This document shows, piece after piece, positions 27,521 through 37,889 of a stretch of DNA of 64,000 nucleotides. The stretch lies in NCBI RefSeq assembly GCF_016653465.1, contig NZ_NHSQ01000113.1, positions 1 through 64,000 of the forward strand. Reading direction: 5' to 3'. A program made the position numbers and the translations under genes. The notes beneath the pieces are model-generated. The model was given only the letters and a program-made list of their open reading frames with translations, was not told where the DNA came from and ran no database searches. Source of the stretch: Thiocystis minor. Its GTDB lineage: Bacteria > Pseudomonadota > Gammaproteobacteria > Chromatiales > Chromatiaceae. Every line of letters starts with the position of its first letter. Within the stretch, counting starts at the first letter, position 1.

Positions 27521-29350
27521 TCAAACCTCAGCCGGCGTGATCTCCAGCAGCACCTCATCCGGATTCACCGCATCGCCCTTGATGACGAACACCGCCGTCA
27601 CCGTCCCGGCGATGGGGGCCTGGATCTCGGTCTCCATCTTCATCGCCTCGGTGATCAGCACCGGCTGACCGGCCGTGACCGTATCGCCTTCCTTCACCAG
27701 CACGTCGACGATGTTACCGGGCATCGAGGTGGCGACATGGCCGGGCTGGGTGGGTTTGGGCCGTTTGCCGGCGATGGCCTTCTTGACCGCGCCCTGGGCG
27801 CCGCCCGTCAACACCAGTTCGTCGAGCGTCTCGACCACCACCTCTTCCGGAATGCCGTCGATCGCGAAATAGAAATGACGCTCGTCCTGGCTCTTATGAC
27901 CCGTGCCCGTCACCTTGACGTGATAGGTCTCGCCATGGACGGCGATGTTGAACTCGGTGGGCGCGGTGCGGGGACCGGTGCTGCTGGGCAGCGGCTCCAG
28001 AGGTTCCGGGTGCAGGGTGCCGGCGGCGCGGTGTTCCAGGAAGGCGCGCCCGATTTCAGGGAACATGGCATAGGTCAGGGCGTCCTCCTCCGAGGTCGCG
28101 AGTTCGCCGATCTCGTGGCGGAGTCGCTCCATCTCCGGTGTCAACAGGTCGGCCGGGCGGCAGTCGATCAGATCCTCGTTGCCGATGGCCTGCTGTTGCA
28201 GGGTCGGGTTGATCGCGCCCGGTGCGCGTCCGTAGCGCCCCTGAAGATAGAGCTTCACCTCGTTGGTGATGGTCTGATAACGCTTGTCGGTCAGGACGTT
28301 GAGCACCGCCTGGGTGCCGACGATCTGCGAGGTCGGGGTCACCAGCGGCGGATAGCCGAGATCCTTGCGCACCCGCGGGATCTCTTCGAGCACCGCGTTC
28401 ATGCGCTCCAGTGAATTCTGTTCCTTCAACTGGTTGGCCAGATTGGAGATCATGCCGCCGGGCACCTGGTTGACCTGGACGCGGGTATCCACGCCCGTAA
28501 ACTCGCTCTCGAACTGATGGTATTTTTTGCGCACCTGATAGAAGTACATGCCAACTTCCTGGATCGCCTCCAGGTCCAGACCGGTGTCGTACTCGGTGCC
28601 GCGCAGTGCCGCGACCAGGCTCTCGGTGGGCGGGTGCGAGGTGCCGCCAGCCATCGATGAAATGGCGGTATCCAGGGTGTCGCAGCCATTCTCGATTGCC
28701 TTCAGGTGGCACATATCGGCCAGACCGGAGGTGGCGTGCGAGTGCAGATGCAACGGCAGGTCGACGCTATCCTTCAACGCCTTCACCAGCTCGGCGGTGA
28801 CATAGGGCGTCAGCAGCCCCGCCATGTCCTTGAGGGCGATGGAGTCGCACCCCATGGCCGCCAGTTCCTTCCCCAACTGGACGAAACCGGCCACGGTGTG
28901 AACCGGACTGACCGTGTAGCAGATGGTCCCCTGAGCATGCTTGCCGGCGGCCTTGGTCGCCTCGATCGCGGTCTTGAGATTACGCGGATCGTTGAGTGCA
29001 TCGAAGATGCGGAACACATCCATGCCGTTCTGGGCGGCACGGGCCACGAAGGCGCGCACGACATCATCGGAATAATGCCGGTAGCCAAGCAGATTCTGGC
29101 CGCGCAGCAGCATCTGCAGGCGCGTCTTCGGCAGTGCCTCGCGCAGTTGGCGCAGACGCTCCCAGGGGTCTTCTTTCAGGAAGCGCACGCAGGCGTCGAA
29201 GGTCGCGCCGCCCCAGCATTCCAGCGACCAGTAGCCGATGGCGTCCAGCTTGGGACAGATCGGCAGCATGTCCTCGGTGCGCAGGCGCGTCGCGAACAAT
29301 GACTGGTGGGCGTCGCGCAGGACGACGTCGGTGATGTTGATCTTTGGCAT
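27521..29350 (-). CDS. pycB: pyruvate carboxylase subunit B / oxaloacetate decarboxylase alpha
   Basis: A 609-residue protein. An HMGL-like carboxyltransferase domain (DVVLRDAHQSLFATRLRTED; metal-binding HLHSHATSG) is followed by the conserved carboxylase region and a C-terminal biotinyl domain with the biotin lysine in EAMKMETE. With the separate biotin carboxylase at 29825 it most likely forms a two-subunit pyruvate carboxylase making oxaloacetate. The sodium-pump OadB/OadG partners are absent here, which argues against the decarboxylase role. Most of the intergenic space to pycA is occupied by an inserted four-helix-bundle gene. Confidence 0.9.
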   Translation of the reverse strand: MPKINITDVVLRDAHQSLFATRLRTEDMLPICPKLDAIGYWSLECWGGATFDACVRFLKEDPWERLRQLREALPKTRLQMLLRGQNLLGYRHYSDDVVRAFVARAAQNGMDVFRIFDALNDPRNLKTAIEATKAAGKHAQGTICYTVSPVHTVAGFVQLGKELAAMGCDSIALKDMAGLLTPYVTAELVKALKDSVDLPLHLHSHATSGLADMCHLKAIENGCDTLDTAISSMAGGTSHPPTESLVAALRGTEYDTGLDLEAIQEVGMYFYQVRKKYHQFESEFTGVDTRVQVNQVPGGMISNLANQLKEQNSLERMNAVLEEIPRVRKDLGYPPLVTPTSQIVGTQAVLNVLTDKRYQTITNEVKLYLQGRYGRAPGAINPTLQQQAIGNEDLIDCRPADLLTPEMERLRHEIGELATSEEDALTYAMFPEIGRAFLEHRAAGTLHPEPLEPLPSSTGPRTAPTEFNIAVHGETYHVKVTGTGHKSQDERHFYFAIDGIPEEVVVETLDELVLTGGAQGAVKKAIAGKRPKPTQPGHVATSMPGNIVDVLVKEGDTVTAGQPVLITEAMKMETEIQAPIAGTVTAVFVIKGDAVNPDEVLLEITPAEV

Positions 29351-29360
29351 ATTGTTAAGA

Positions 29361-29411
29361 AGTTGTCAGTTGTCAGTTGTCAGTTGTCAGTTGTCAGTTG
29401 TCAGTTGTCAG
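29361..29411. repeat. heptamer array AGTTGTC x7
   Basis: Seven perfect tandem copies of AGTTGTC followed by AG, directly downstream of the four-helix-bundle gene and ten bases upstream of pycB. The array at 29786-29822, read on the other strand, is AGTTGGC repeated, so the two arrays are inverted with respect to each other and differ at one base per unit. Confidence 0.95.
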
Positions 29412-29754
29412 CGAGCGTGTTGCGGAGGCTGACGAGCATGGCGGAAATCTCTCGTGTTTCAGAAACCCAGAGGCTTCCTGTGTGCTTTTCGATGTAGCCA
29501 ATCTCAATTCCGATATAAATCTGGGTGCGCAGTTCACCACATGAGCCAAGGGCAATGTCGAGATAGCGTTGCTGATCCTTGCTGGAGCGTCGTTCCATGC
29601 CCTCCGCGATATTGCTGGGGACGGAGAGTCCTGAGCGCGTGATCTGATCACGAAATCCAAAATCACGTAAACCCACAAGCGTCTTGTACAGCTCGGTACT
29701 GAGCCGCGCGGATCGTTTCCAAACATCAAGATCCTCGAACCGTATCAAACCCAT
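29401..29754 (-). CDS. four-helix-bundle protein (23S rRNA intervening-sequence protein-like)
   Basis: A 117-residue protein from MGLIRFEDLDVW. Family motifs are visible: FEDLDVWKRSARLS, FGFRDQITRSGLSVPSNIAEG, and a long helix ending in LRTQIYIGIEIGYI. These belong to the S23/IVP four-helix-bundle family, relatives of Avd from diversity-generating retroelements. They are usually small basic proteins, thought to bind nucleic acid. The frame extends upstream into the heptamer array (to 29820), giving a repeat-encoded AVGSWQLAVG extension that is probably not translated. Confidence 0.85.
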   Translation of the reverse strand: MGLIRFEDLDVWKRSARLSTELYKTLVGLRDFGFRDQITRSGLSVPSNIAEGMERRSSKDQQRYLDIALGSCGELRTQIYIGIEIGYIEKHTGSLWVSETREISAMLVSLRNTLADN

Positions 29755-29785
29755 TGCATCGCTTCCGTCTTGTCCGCAGCATTTT

Positions 29786-29822
29786 CTGCCAACTGCCAAC
29801 TGCCAACTGCCAACTGCCAACT
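29786..29822. repeat. heptamer array CTGCCAA x5
   Basis: Five perfect tandem copies of CTGCCAA plus CT, upstream of the four-helix-bundle gene and ending three bases before the pycA stop codon. On the minus strand it reads as repeated AGTTGGC. Confidence 0.95.
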
Positions 29823-29824
29823 AT

Positions 29825-31243
<1,419 letters not shown>

Positions 31244-31640
31244 CGGTTAGCCTCTGAAGCGGCCAGTTCACCGGCCGAAATCGTGGTCACGAGCAAGCTC
31301 GCGGTTTATGCTGCTATGCAGCAATATAGCCTAAGAGGAGGATGAAGCATAGCAATTGAGCACGTGAAAATCAGGACGTCTTTCTCGGCAAGACCAACAG
31401 CGACGGTGGGTGCGCGGAACCGCTAAGGTTTAAGATATGCAGTTGCCCTTGGGCTCAACCTGATGCGTCGCTTCGCTTTGGCACCAACGAAACTCGGAAA
31501 CGGAGAAGATGCATCCAACCTTTTCCTGTCCCCCATGATGGCACCAGGCCAGCCGGCGGGATCGCCGCGCCAGCAACCGTGCGCCTTTAACGCCGCGACA
31601 GACCAAACATTGATTTTTTCGCAACCTTTGAGGCCACTCC
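31244..31640. other. intergenic region between pycA and the phosphate genes
   Basis: About 400 bases between divergently oriented genes, more AT-rich around 31300-31400 and 31600-31625. It should contain promoters for both sides. I found no convincing Pho-type operator or conserved small gene; an AGAGGAGG followed directly by a five-codon ATG frame (31342-31359) is too short to call. Confidence 0.4.
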
Positions 31641-32267
31641 ATGTTCTCGCTTCAGACGATCTTCGGCAAAGGCAATCAGTTCTTTGGCTTGCTTGAGGAG
31701 GCCGCCACGGCGGCGGCTGACAGCACCACGGCGCTGTACCGGATGCTCTTGGAACGCGACCAACCCCCGGCATTGGACGCCTTCCGGCTGGCTCGTCAGC
31801 GCGAGCGCGCGATTGCCGATCAGATCAACGAAGAGCTGGTCAACAGCTTCGTCACCGCGCTGGATCGCGAGGATATCGAGGCGTTGAACTCCGCGTTGGT
31901 CCGCATTCCCAAGCAGGTAGAGCGGTTCGCCGAGCGTTACGCCCTGGCCACCCAGCTCCTGGACGGGATCGATTTCGCCCCGCGCGCGGCCATGCTCGCG
32001 CAGGCGGCAACAGTGGTGGCGGAAATGGTCCGTCAGCTCCGCCGCATGAAGCTCGAAGAGATGAAGCATCTGAATGACCGTCTGCGCTCCATCGAGAGCG
32101 AGGCCGATCGGTTGATGCTCGAACTCTATCGCGACATCTACGCCGGGCACTTCGATGGTCAGCAGATGTTCCTGATCAAGGAATTTTTCGAGATCCTGGA
32201 GAAGGCCATCGATCGCTGCCGCGAGGCCGGTCTGGTCGCTTATCAGATCGTGCTCAAGAATAGCTGA
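31641..32267 (+). CDS. DUF47 (PhoU-like) phosphate transport regulator
   Basis: A 208-residue all-helical protein starting MFSLQTIFGKGNQFFGLLEEAA, containing the DUF47/TIGR00153 pattern of paired helices with DREDIEALNSAL and IESEADRLMLELYRDIY. DUF47 proteins resemble PhoU and accompany Pit transporters, as here. The stop overlaps a GAGGAG ribosome site serving the next gene, so expression is coupled. Confidence 0.9.
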   Translation: MFSLQTIFGKGNQFFGLLEEAATAAADSTTALYRMLLERDQPPALDAFRLARQRERAIADQINEELVNSFVTALDREDIEALNSALVRIPKQVERFAERYALATQLLDGIDFAPRAAMLAQAATVVAEMVRQLRRMKLEEMKHLNDRLRSIESEADRLMLELYRDIYAGHFDGQQMFLIKEFFEILEKAIDRCREAGLVAYQIVLKNS

Positions 32268-32277
32268 GGAGACTGGT

Positions 32278-33405
32278 GTGCTGACTCTCCTCATTGCGGT
32301 GGTCATCACCGCACTCGTGTTCGAATACATCAACGGTTTTCACGATACCGCCAACTCCATCGCCACCGTGGTCGCGACCAAGGTGCTGACACCGATGCAG
32401 GCGGTCGCGCTGGCGGCCACGACCAACCTGCTCGGCGCGCTCTGGGGCACGGCGGTGGCCAAGACGATCGCCTCCGGACTGCTGGATCAGACCGTCGTCG
32501 AGGTCACCTCGCAGTTGATCCTCTGCGCGCTGGCCGGCGGTATCGTCTGGAACCTGGCGACCTGGTTTGTCGGCCTGCCGTCCTCGTCCTCGCATGCACT
32601 GATCGGCGGCCTGTGCGGTGCGGCCGTCGCGGCGACCGACCTGCAATGGTCGTCCGTGATCTGGTCTGAGCCAGCCGATCCCTGGTACAAGGGGGCGGGT
32701 GTGCTCTGGAAGGTCGTGGTCCCCATGTTCAGCAGCCCACTGCTCGGCTTTACCGCGGGCTTTCTAGCGATGGGTTTGCTTTTCGCGTTGTTCTGGGCGA
32801 TGGCCCGCCGGGGCGGGCTGCTCCGACGTCTCGCCCGGCCGCGCTGGGTCAATGCCTTCTTCGGCAAGGCCCAGCTTGGCTCGGCGGCTTACATGGGGCT
32901 CGCCCACGGCCTCAACGATGCCCAAAAGACGATGGGAATCATCGCGCTGGCCCTGCTTTCGGCGCATCAGGCTGGCACCCTGGAGACACTGCCCGACTGG
33001 CTGACCTGGCTGCGTCCCAGCGAGGCGGCCATCGCCTACGGCGACATCGATACCTGGATCAAGGTGACCTGCGCCCTGACGATGGCCGCCGGGACGGCGG
33101 TCGGCGGCTGGCGGATCATCAAGACCCTGGGTCACAAGATCGTCCGCCTGCACCCGATCCACGGTTTCGCCGCCGAGACCGCCGCCGCCAGCGTCATTAC
33201 CCTAGCCTCCTCACTGGGCATCCCGGTGTCCACCACCCACAACATCTCCGCCGCCATCCTGGGCGTGGGCGCGGCGAAGCGCTTCTCGGCCATTCGTTGG
33301 ACCGTGGTCGAGCGTATGCTGTGGGCCTGGATCCTAACGATCCCCGCCGCCGGCGGTATCGCCTTTGGCCTGTTCGAGCTGCTTCAGGCATTCGGGATGA
33401 CCTGA
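32278..33405 (+). CDS. pit: Pit family inorganic phosphate transporter
   Basis: A 375-residue membrane protein with the duplicated PiT signature: FHDTANSIATVVATK in the N-terminal half and GLAHGLNDAQKTMGI in the C-terminal half, plus GLPSSSSHALIGG. It imports phosphate (or metal-phosphate) with protons or sodium. The start is GTG 32278, eleven bases after the DUF47 stop, with GAGGAG in between. Confidence 0.93.
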   Translation: MLTLLIAVVITALVFEYINGFHDTANSIATVVATKVLTPMQAVALAATTNLLGALWGTAVAKTIASGLLDQTVVEVTSQLILCALAGGIVWNLATWFVGLPSSSSHALIGGLCGAAVAATDLQWSSVIWSEPADPWYKGAGVLWKVVVPMFSSPLLGFTAGFLAMGLLFALFWAMARRGGLLRRLARPRWVNAFFGKAQLGSAAYMGLAHGLNDAQKTMGIIALALLSAHQAGTLETLPDWLTWLRPSEAAIAYGDIDTWIKVTCALTMAAGTAVGGWRIIKTLGHKIVRLHPIHGFAAETAAASVITLASSLGIPVSTTHNISAAILGVGAAKRFSAIRWTVVERMLWAWILTIPAAGGIAFGLFELLQAFGMT

Positions 33406-33529
33406 ATCAGGTCAAGGTAGCCACGCCCGTGCGCGTCGCGACCCACGCCATTCCGTCATTCGTCGAACTGTCCGGTGACGGAGCACGCTCATTGTGGGGC
33501 GACGGTTCGGATAGATTCAAAAGTATCCC

Positions 33530-34024
33530 TCATAAATATCGGTCCACTGCCCGCCGGCCATAGGGGGTGAGGTCGCGGGTGTCGGGGACGAGGTAGCGAA
33601 CACCATGGGAATCCAGGATCAGAGCGCTGTGGGGACCCAGGCGGCGCACGTCCTCTTCAGTCTTGAGGACGAAGCGAGTCGGACCACAATCGGTTTCCAC
33701 CTCCCATTCCGCGGGTTCCAGATAGCTGGAAACCTGGATCACCCGCAAGATGCGAGGGACGAATTCCCGTTGGGCGAGCTCGTCTTCCAGAATCGCGCGG
33801 ACATCGGGCGGCAGGTCGGCCAGATCCTCAATGCAGCGCAGTTCCCGCCCCTCGCGATCGCAGAGGGTCACCCAGCGCCGGGGATCGCTCAACGGGTAGG
33901 CCCGTACCGGAATCGCATCCTGGTGCTCGACACCTGTGGCGTCGATGTAGGTCAGTCGACCGAACGGGTTGATGCTTAGGTGAAAATCGGGGGGTTGATG
34001 GGCCGTTTCGTCGCTGGTGGTCAT
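33530..34024 (-). CDS. DUF1854 protein, cyanophycin-metabolism associated
   Basis: A 164-residue soluble protein. The pattern FHLSINPFGRLTYIDATG, VRAYPLSDPRRWVTLCDREG and REFVPRI is typical of DUF1854. That family co-occurs with cyanophycin synthetases and a dedicated ABC exporter, both of which follow in this window. The molecular role is unknown. It is transcribed away from the small secreted protein gene, with an 82-base divergent promoter region. Confidence 0.82.
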   Translation of the reverse strand: MTTSDETAHQPPDFHLSINPFGRLTYIDATGVEHQDAIPVRAYPLSDPRRWVTLCDREGRELRCIEDLADLPPDVRAILEDELAQREFVPRILRVIQVSSYLEPAEWEVETDCGPTRFVLKTEEDVRRLGPHSALILDSHGVRYLVPDTRDLTPYGRRAVDRYL

Positions 34025-34105
34025 GCCTCTACCTGTCGAGGATTTGCATTGTTGGCGCGCATTCTGTTTCCATCTCCATTCTATCGGTCAACCAGGAAAG
34101 AGGCG

Positions 34106-34555
34106 ATGTTTCCAGGCTCCACCAAACCCGCCATCCGCTCCGTCGGCTGGTTCGATTCGATGGGCTTGATTGGCCTGCTCGCCATCTGCGCCCTCCCGGC
34201 AACGGCGCTCGCCGCGCCGCGTTTGCGCTGCACGCTCGATCAGGGCGGCACGACCCAAACGAGCGAATCCGCTCCGGTCACCGACCCTTACCGCGTCGAG
34301 TCCACCGACATCAACGGACGGTTTCGTTTCAAGGCGGTGGCGGTCGGCGACGAACAGCAGGTCCGTTACGTCAAGCTCTACAGCTATTATCGCGCCAACG
34401 GGCGCTGGATGTTGCTGCATGAAGCAAGATACGAAACACCCGCGATTCAAACCGGCGGGGCGAGCGATGCCCTGACCGGTCGTCATTTTCTGTATTCCCC
34501 CGGTCGGGAGCGAGAGTTGCAATATGGTTGCACACTGATCGAGGTCGCCCAATGA
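34106..34555 (+). CDS. small secreted hypothetical protein
   Basis: A 149-residue protein from ATG 34106 (AAAGAGG upstream) with a signal peptide (MGLIGLLAICALPATALAAP) and a beta-rich mature part with two cysteines (LRCTLD and YGCTLI) near its ends, probably disulfide-bonded. No family is recognised. It overlaps the CapA-like gene by four bases (ATGA), so they are co-translated and both exported. Confidence 0.65.
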   Translation: MFPGSTKPAIRSVGWFDSMGLIGLLAICALPATALAAPRLRCTLDQGGTTQTSESAPVTDPYRVESTDINGRFRFKAVAVGDEQQVRYVKLYSYYRANGRWMLLHEARYETPAIQTGGASDALTGRHFLYSPGRERELQYGCTLIEVAQ

Positions 34556-35553
34556 TTTTGGCTTATCGCTCGCGTCTGGCCGTGATTCTCTGCGGCGCTT
34601 TCACCGCCTCTGGTTTTGCCGTGGCAGAGAGCTGTCCTCCTGAACCAATCGTCACACTCGCGATCGTCGGCGATCTCATGCTCGACGAGACGCCGGGCGA
34701 GGCGATCCGCAGTGGTCGCGATCCCTTTGCGCCCTTTGCCACCATCCTGGACGGCGCCGACATTCGCGTGGGCAATCTCGAATGTGTCGTCGCCACCCGT
34801 GGGGAGCCCGAACCGGGAAAGCCCTACACCTTCCGCGCCCATCCGCGCGTCTTGCAGACGCTCAAGCGGCATTTCGATGCGGTGAGCCTGGCAAATAATC
34901 ACTCCGGCGACTTCGGCCCGGTTGCCTTCGGCGAGATGCTCGACCTTCTGGGACAGGAAAGCATCGGCTGGTTCGGAGGCGGCAGCGACTTGTCGCGGGC
35001 GCATCGGCCGTTGGTGATCGAGCGTCATGGCCTGCGGATCGCGCTGTTGGGCTACAACGAGTTCCTGCCGCGCAGCTTCGAGGCCGATTACGACAAACCG
35101 GGGATTGCCTGGAGCGAGGACGAGCAGGTACAACTCGATATCGCCAAGGCTCGCGAGGTTTTTCACGCCGATCTGGTGATCCCGATCCTGCACTGGGGCT
35201 GGGAGCACGAGACCGTCGCCAGTCCGCGTCAACGCCAACTGGCGCACCTGATGATCGACGCCGGGGCGGACGCGGTCGTCGGCGGTCATCCCCATGTCAC
35301 CCAGGACATCGCGTCGTATCGCGGCAAGCCGGTCATTTACAGCCTGGGGAATTTCGTCTTCAACGGCTTCACCGAGGCTGTCAACACGACCGGCTGGCTG
35401 CTCCGTCTCGATCTGGATCGGGCAGGCGTGCGTCGCTGGCGGATCTTCATCGCGCACCTCGACGCCGAGGGCATTCCTCACCCGGCTCCGTCTTCCGATG
35501 AGGTTTGCTGGGAACGAGGACAGGGAAACCCATCGCCCTGCGGGAATCGCTGA
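34552..35553 (+). CDS. CapA family (poly-gamma-glutamate capsule type) protein
   Basis: A 333-residue exported protein with a signal peptide and a CapA/PGA_cap metallophosphoesterase-like domain: VGDLMLDETPGEAI, GADIRVGNLECVVA, SLANNHSGDFG, LHWGWEHE, GGHPHVTQDI and YSLGNFVFNG. CapA proteins act in poly-gamma-glutamate surface polymer handling. Beside cyanophycin genes it may process or anchor an exported amino-acid polymer, which is inference. The last residues (GQGNPSPCGNR) look non-conserved. Confidence 0.87.
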   Translation: MILAYRSRLAVILCGAFTASGFAVAESCPPEPIVTLAIVGDLMLDETPGEAIRSGRDPFAPFATILDGADIRVGNLECVVATRGEPEPGKPYTFRAHPRVLQTLKRHFDAVSLANNHSGDFGPVAFGEMLDLLGQESIGWFGGGSDLSRAHRPLVIERHGLRIALLGYNEFLPRSFEADYDKPGIAWSEDEQVQLDIAKAREVFHADLVIPILHWGWEHETVASPRQRQLAHLMIDAGADAVVGGHPHVTQDIASYRGKPVIYSLGNFVFNGFTEAVNTTGWLLRLDLDRAGVRRWRIFIAHLDAEGIPHPAPSSDEVCWERGQGNPSPCGNR

Positions 35554-35585
35554 CGGGAATCCACGCTAGGCGCATCGGACGCGGT

Positions 35586-37889
35586 TCAAATGACGACATG
35601 CTGCTTCGCCTGCTCCATTTGGGCGTGGTAGAGCCGGTAGTAAAGGCCCCGCTGCTCCAGTAGTGCCTTGTGCGTCCCGACCTCGCCGATCCGGCCGCGT
35701 TCGAGCACCACCAACCGGTCAGCCTGGCGCAGGGTGCTGAGACGATGGGCGATAGCGATGGTCGTGCGGCCCTGGGTCAGGTTGTCGATGGCGCCCTGGA
35801 TCTCCCGTTCGGTCTCGGTATCGACCGAGGAGGTGGCCTCGTCGAGGATCAGAATCCGAGGGTCGGTCAGCAGCGCGCGGGCGATGGAGATGCGCTGCCG
35901 CTCCCCGCCCGAGAGCGATTGGCCACGCTCGCCCACGAGCGAGTCATAGCCGTCCGGCAGACGCAGGATGAATTCATGGGCGCGGGCGGCACGGGCGGCG
36001 GCCATCACCTCGGCCCGGCTGGCGCCCGGACGGCCGTAGGCGATGTTGTCGGCGATGGTGCCGAAAAACAGGAAAGGTTCCTGCAGGACGATGCCGATGT
36101 TGCGCCGGTAGGCTTCCACCGGGAAGGAACGCACGTCGACGCCATCCACCAGCAATTGGCCCTCGGCGACGTCGAAGAAGCGGCAGATCAGGTTGACGAG
36201 CGTGGTCTTGCCCGCCCCCGTGTGTCCGACCAGACCCACCATCTCGCCCGGCTGGATCGCGAGGTTGATGTCGTGCAGAACGCGCCGTGGTCCATAGTTG
36301 AAGGACACGCCGCGCAACTCGATGGCCCCCTTGACCCGTCCCAGCGCGACCGGCTTGCTCGGCTCCGGGACGCTGGGGATGCGATCCAGGATTTCGAAGA
36401 CGCGGTGCGTCGAGGCGGCGGCGCGCTGCACCGCTCCGACCAAGCGGCTGAGGGTCTCCAAGCGGGCGTAGAAGCGACCGATGTAGGCAATGAAGGCGGT
36501 CAGCACGCCCACCGTCACATGATCCTGACCGACCTGCCAGACCCCGAAGGCCCAAACCACCAGCAGCCCCAGTTCGGTGAGAAAGGTCACGGTCGCGCCG
36601 AAGAAAGACCAAAGCGTGTTGACCCGGGTGTTGATCGCAACCACGTTCTCGTTAGCTTGATCGAAGCGCTCGATCTCGCGCCGCTCCTGGGTGAATGCCT
36701 TGACCACCCGGATGCCGGGAATGGTGTCCGCCAGCACACTGGTCATCTCCGCCCAGGCACGACTGCCGCGCTCGAAGCCGTGGCGCAGACGCGCGCGCAC
36801 CACCTGGACCAGCCAGGCGATCAGGGGAAATGGAGCCAGGGTGACCAGCGCCAGCACCGGATCGATCGAGAAAAGCACCACCGAGACCATCAGGATGGTC
36901 AGCAGGTCATTCATCAGGTCAAGCAGGCTGACCGAAAGGAAATGGCAGAGCCGTTCGGTGTCGCTGCCGATGCGCGCCATCAGATCCCCGGTGCGCTTGC
37001 CGCCGAAGAACTCCAGCGACAGTGTCTGTAAGTGTGCGTAGGTCGCGCCGCGCAGGTCGGCGGCGATGCGCTCGCTCACCACGGCCAGCACGTAGGTGCG
37101 GCCCCAGCCGAGCAGCCAGGCGAGCAGCGCCGCGCCCCCGAGACCGGCCAGATAGAAGAGGGCGAGCCGGTAATCCAGGGGGGCGCCGGTGCTTTGATGA
37201 GGAATCAGCACCTCGTCCAGCAAGGGGATCGTGAGATAGGGCGGCACCAGACTGACCGCCGTGCAGGCGAGCATGAGACCGAAGCCCAGGGCAATGAGTC
37301 CGGCCCGCGGGCGCGCGAAGCGGGTGAGCCGCCAGAGCGAACGACCGGGCGGCGGCAGCGGCGGGGCGACGCAAAAGGCGCAATCGCTCTGGCCAGAGGG
37401 GACCACGGCACCGCAGGTGGGGCAGATGGTCCCCTGGCCTTCGCCTCCCGTGACTGCCCTTCCGCGGAGTCGGTCAAGGGCGGCGGTGCAATGCGCGGCA
37501 AAGCGTTTGGCCGACGCCTGGCAGGCGGCGGTATGGCGCCAGTACGCGAGCCGGCGGTCCGTCCCCAGCAGCTCCAGGAATCCCGCGTCACCACGCTGAC
37601 CGGCTCGCACCTGGTCCAGTTCGGCCAGCGGCCAGGACATCCAGGACTCGGCGGCCCCGGTCGGATTCGGGCCCAACAGCCGGCGCGGCGTCAGACACAG
37701 GAAACCGGCGTGATACTGGAGCCGCTGATTCAGGTCCGGCGCGAACCAGGCGAGTGGGAATTCTCCCGCGTCGAGTTGAGATTGAAGGGCGGCGGTCCAG
37801 GGCGGTAAGGGGCCGTTCGGAGCGTCCCAGGGAGGTGACGGAAGATCGGTTGGAGATGCTGGTTGGGCCAAGGGACTGTCGGGATCCAT
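35586..37889 (-). CDS. ABC exporter with PH-like N-domain and zinc ribbon
   Basis: A 767-residue fused half-transporter from the ATG at 37889 (a further in-frame ATG lies at 37910). An N-terminal PH-like domain (LTPRRLL, DRRLAYWRHTAACQASAKRF) is followed by a zinc ribbon (CPTCG and CAFC, about residues 158-175). Next come a six-helix exporter domain and a nucleotide-binding domain with Walker A GHTGAGKTT, signature LSGGERQRISIARALL and Walker B ILILDEATSSVD. The layout matches the cyanophycin-metabolism-associated ABC family. It probably acts as a homodimer. The transported molecule is unknown. Confidence 0.88.
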   Translation of the reverse strand: MDPDSPLAQPASPTDLPSPPWDAPNGPLPPWTAALQSQLDAGEFPLAWFAPDLNQRLQYHAGFLCLTPRRLLGPNPTGAAESWMSWPLAELDQVRAGQRGDAGFLELLGTDRRLAYWRHTAACQASAKRFAAHCTAALDRLRGRAVTGGEGQGTICPTCGAVVPSGQSDCAFCVAPPLPPPGRSLWRLTRFARPRAGLIALGFGLMLACTAVSLVPPYLTIPLLDEVLIPHQSTGAPLDYRLALFYLAGLGGAALLAWLLGWGRTYVLAVVSERIAADLRGATYAHLQTLSLEFFGGKRTGDLMARIGSDTERLCHFLSVSLLDLMNDLLTILMVSVVLFSIDPVLALVTLAPFPLIAWLVQVVRARLRHGFERGSRAWAEMTSVLADTIPGIRVVKAFTQERREIERFDQANENVVAINTRVNTLWSFFGATVTFLTELGLLVVWAFGVWQVGQDHVTVGVLTAFIAYIGRFYARLETLSRLVGAVQRAAASTHRVFEILDRIPSVPEPSKPVALGRVKGAIELRGVSFNYGPRRVLHDINLAIQPGEMVGLVGHTGAGKTTLVNLICRFFDVAEGQLLVDGVDVRSFPVEAYRRNIGIVLQEPFLFFGTIADNIAYGRPGASRAEVMAAARAARAHEFILRLPDGYDSLVGERGQSLSGGERQRISIARALLTDPRILILDEATSSVDTETEREIQGAIDNLTQGRTTIAIAHRLSTLRQADRLVVLERGRIGEVGTHKALLEQRGLYYRLYHAQMEQAKQHVVI

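Larger units (their letters stand above)
29361..29822 (-). mobile_element. candidate array-bounded insertion carrying a four-helix-bundle gene
   Basis: A 462-bp unit consisting of one four-helix-bundle gene bracketed by inverted heptamer arrays, placed between two genes of one enzyme (pycA and pycB) that would normally be adjacent. The arrays are internally homogeneous, as expected from slippage or copying. No transposase is encoded, so movement would need outside enzymes. It resembles the short tandemly repeated repetitive sequences known from cyanobacteria. The mobile interpretation is inference. Confidence 0.5.

Noticed and set aside
27521-29350. Sodium-pumping oxaloacetate decarboxylase
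   Set aside because: Beta and gamma membrane subunits are absent, and a separate biotin carboxylase lies next to it, favouring pyruvate carboxylase.
29361-29411. Heptamer array considered as a CRISPR or tandem operator
   Set aside because: Units are contiguous seven-base repeats with no spacers, so not CRISPR; the inverted partner array fits a boundary better than an operator.
31342-31359. Five-codon leader peptide after a strong AGAGGAGG
   Set aside because: The ribosome site abuts the ATG with no spacing and there is no attenuator-like structure nearby.
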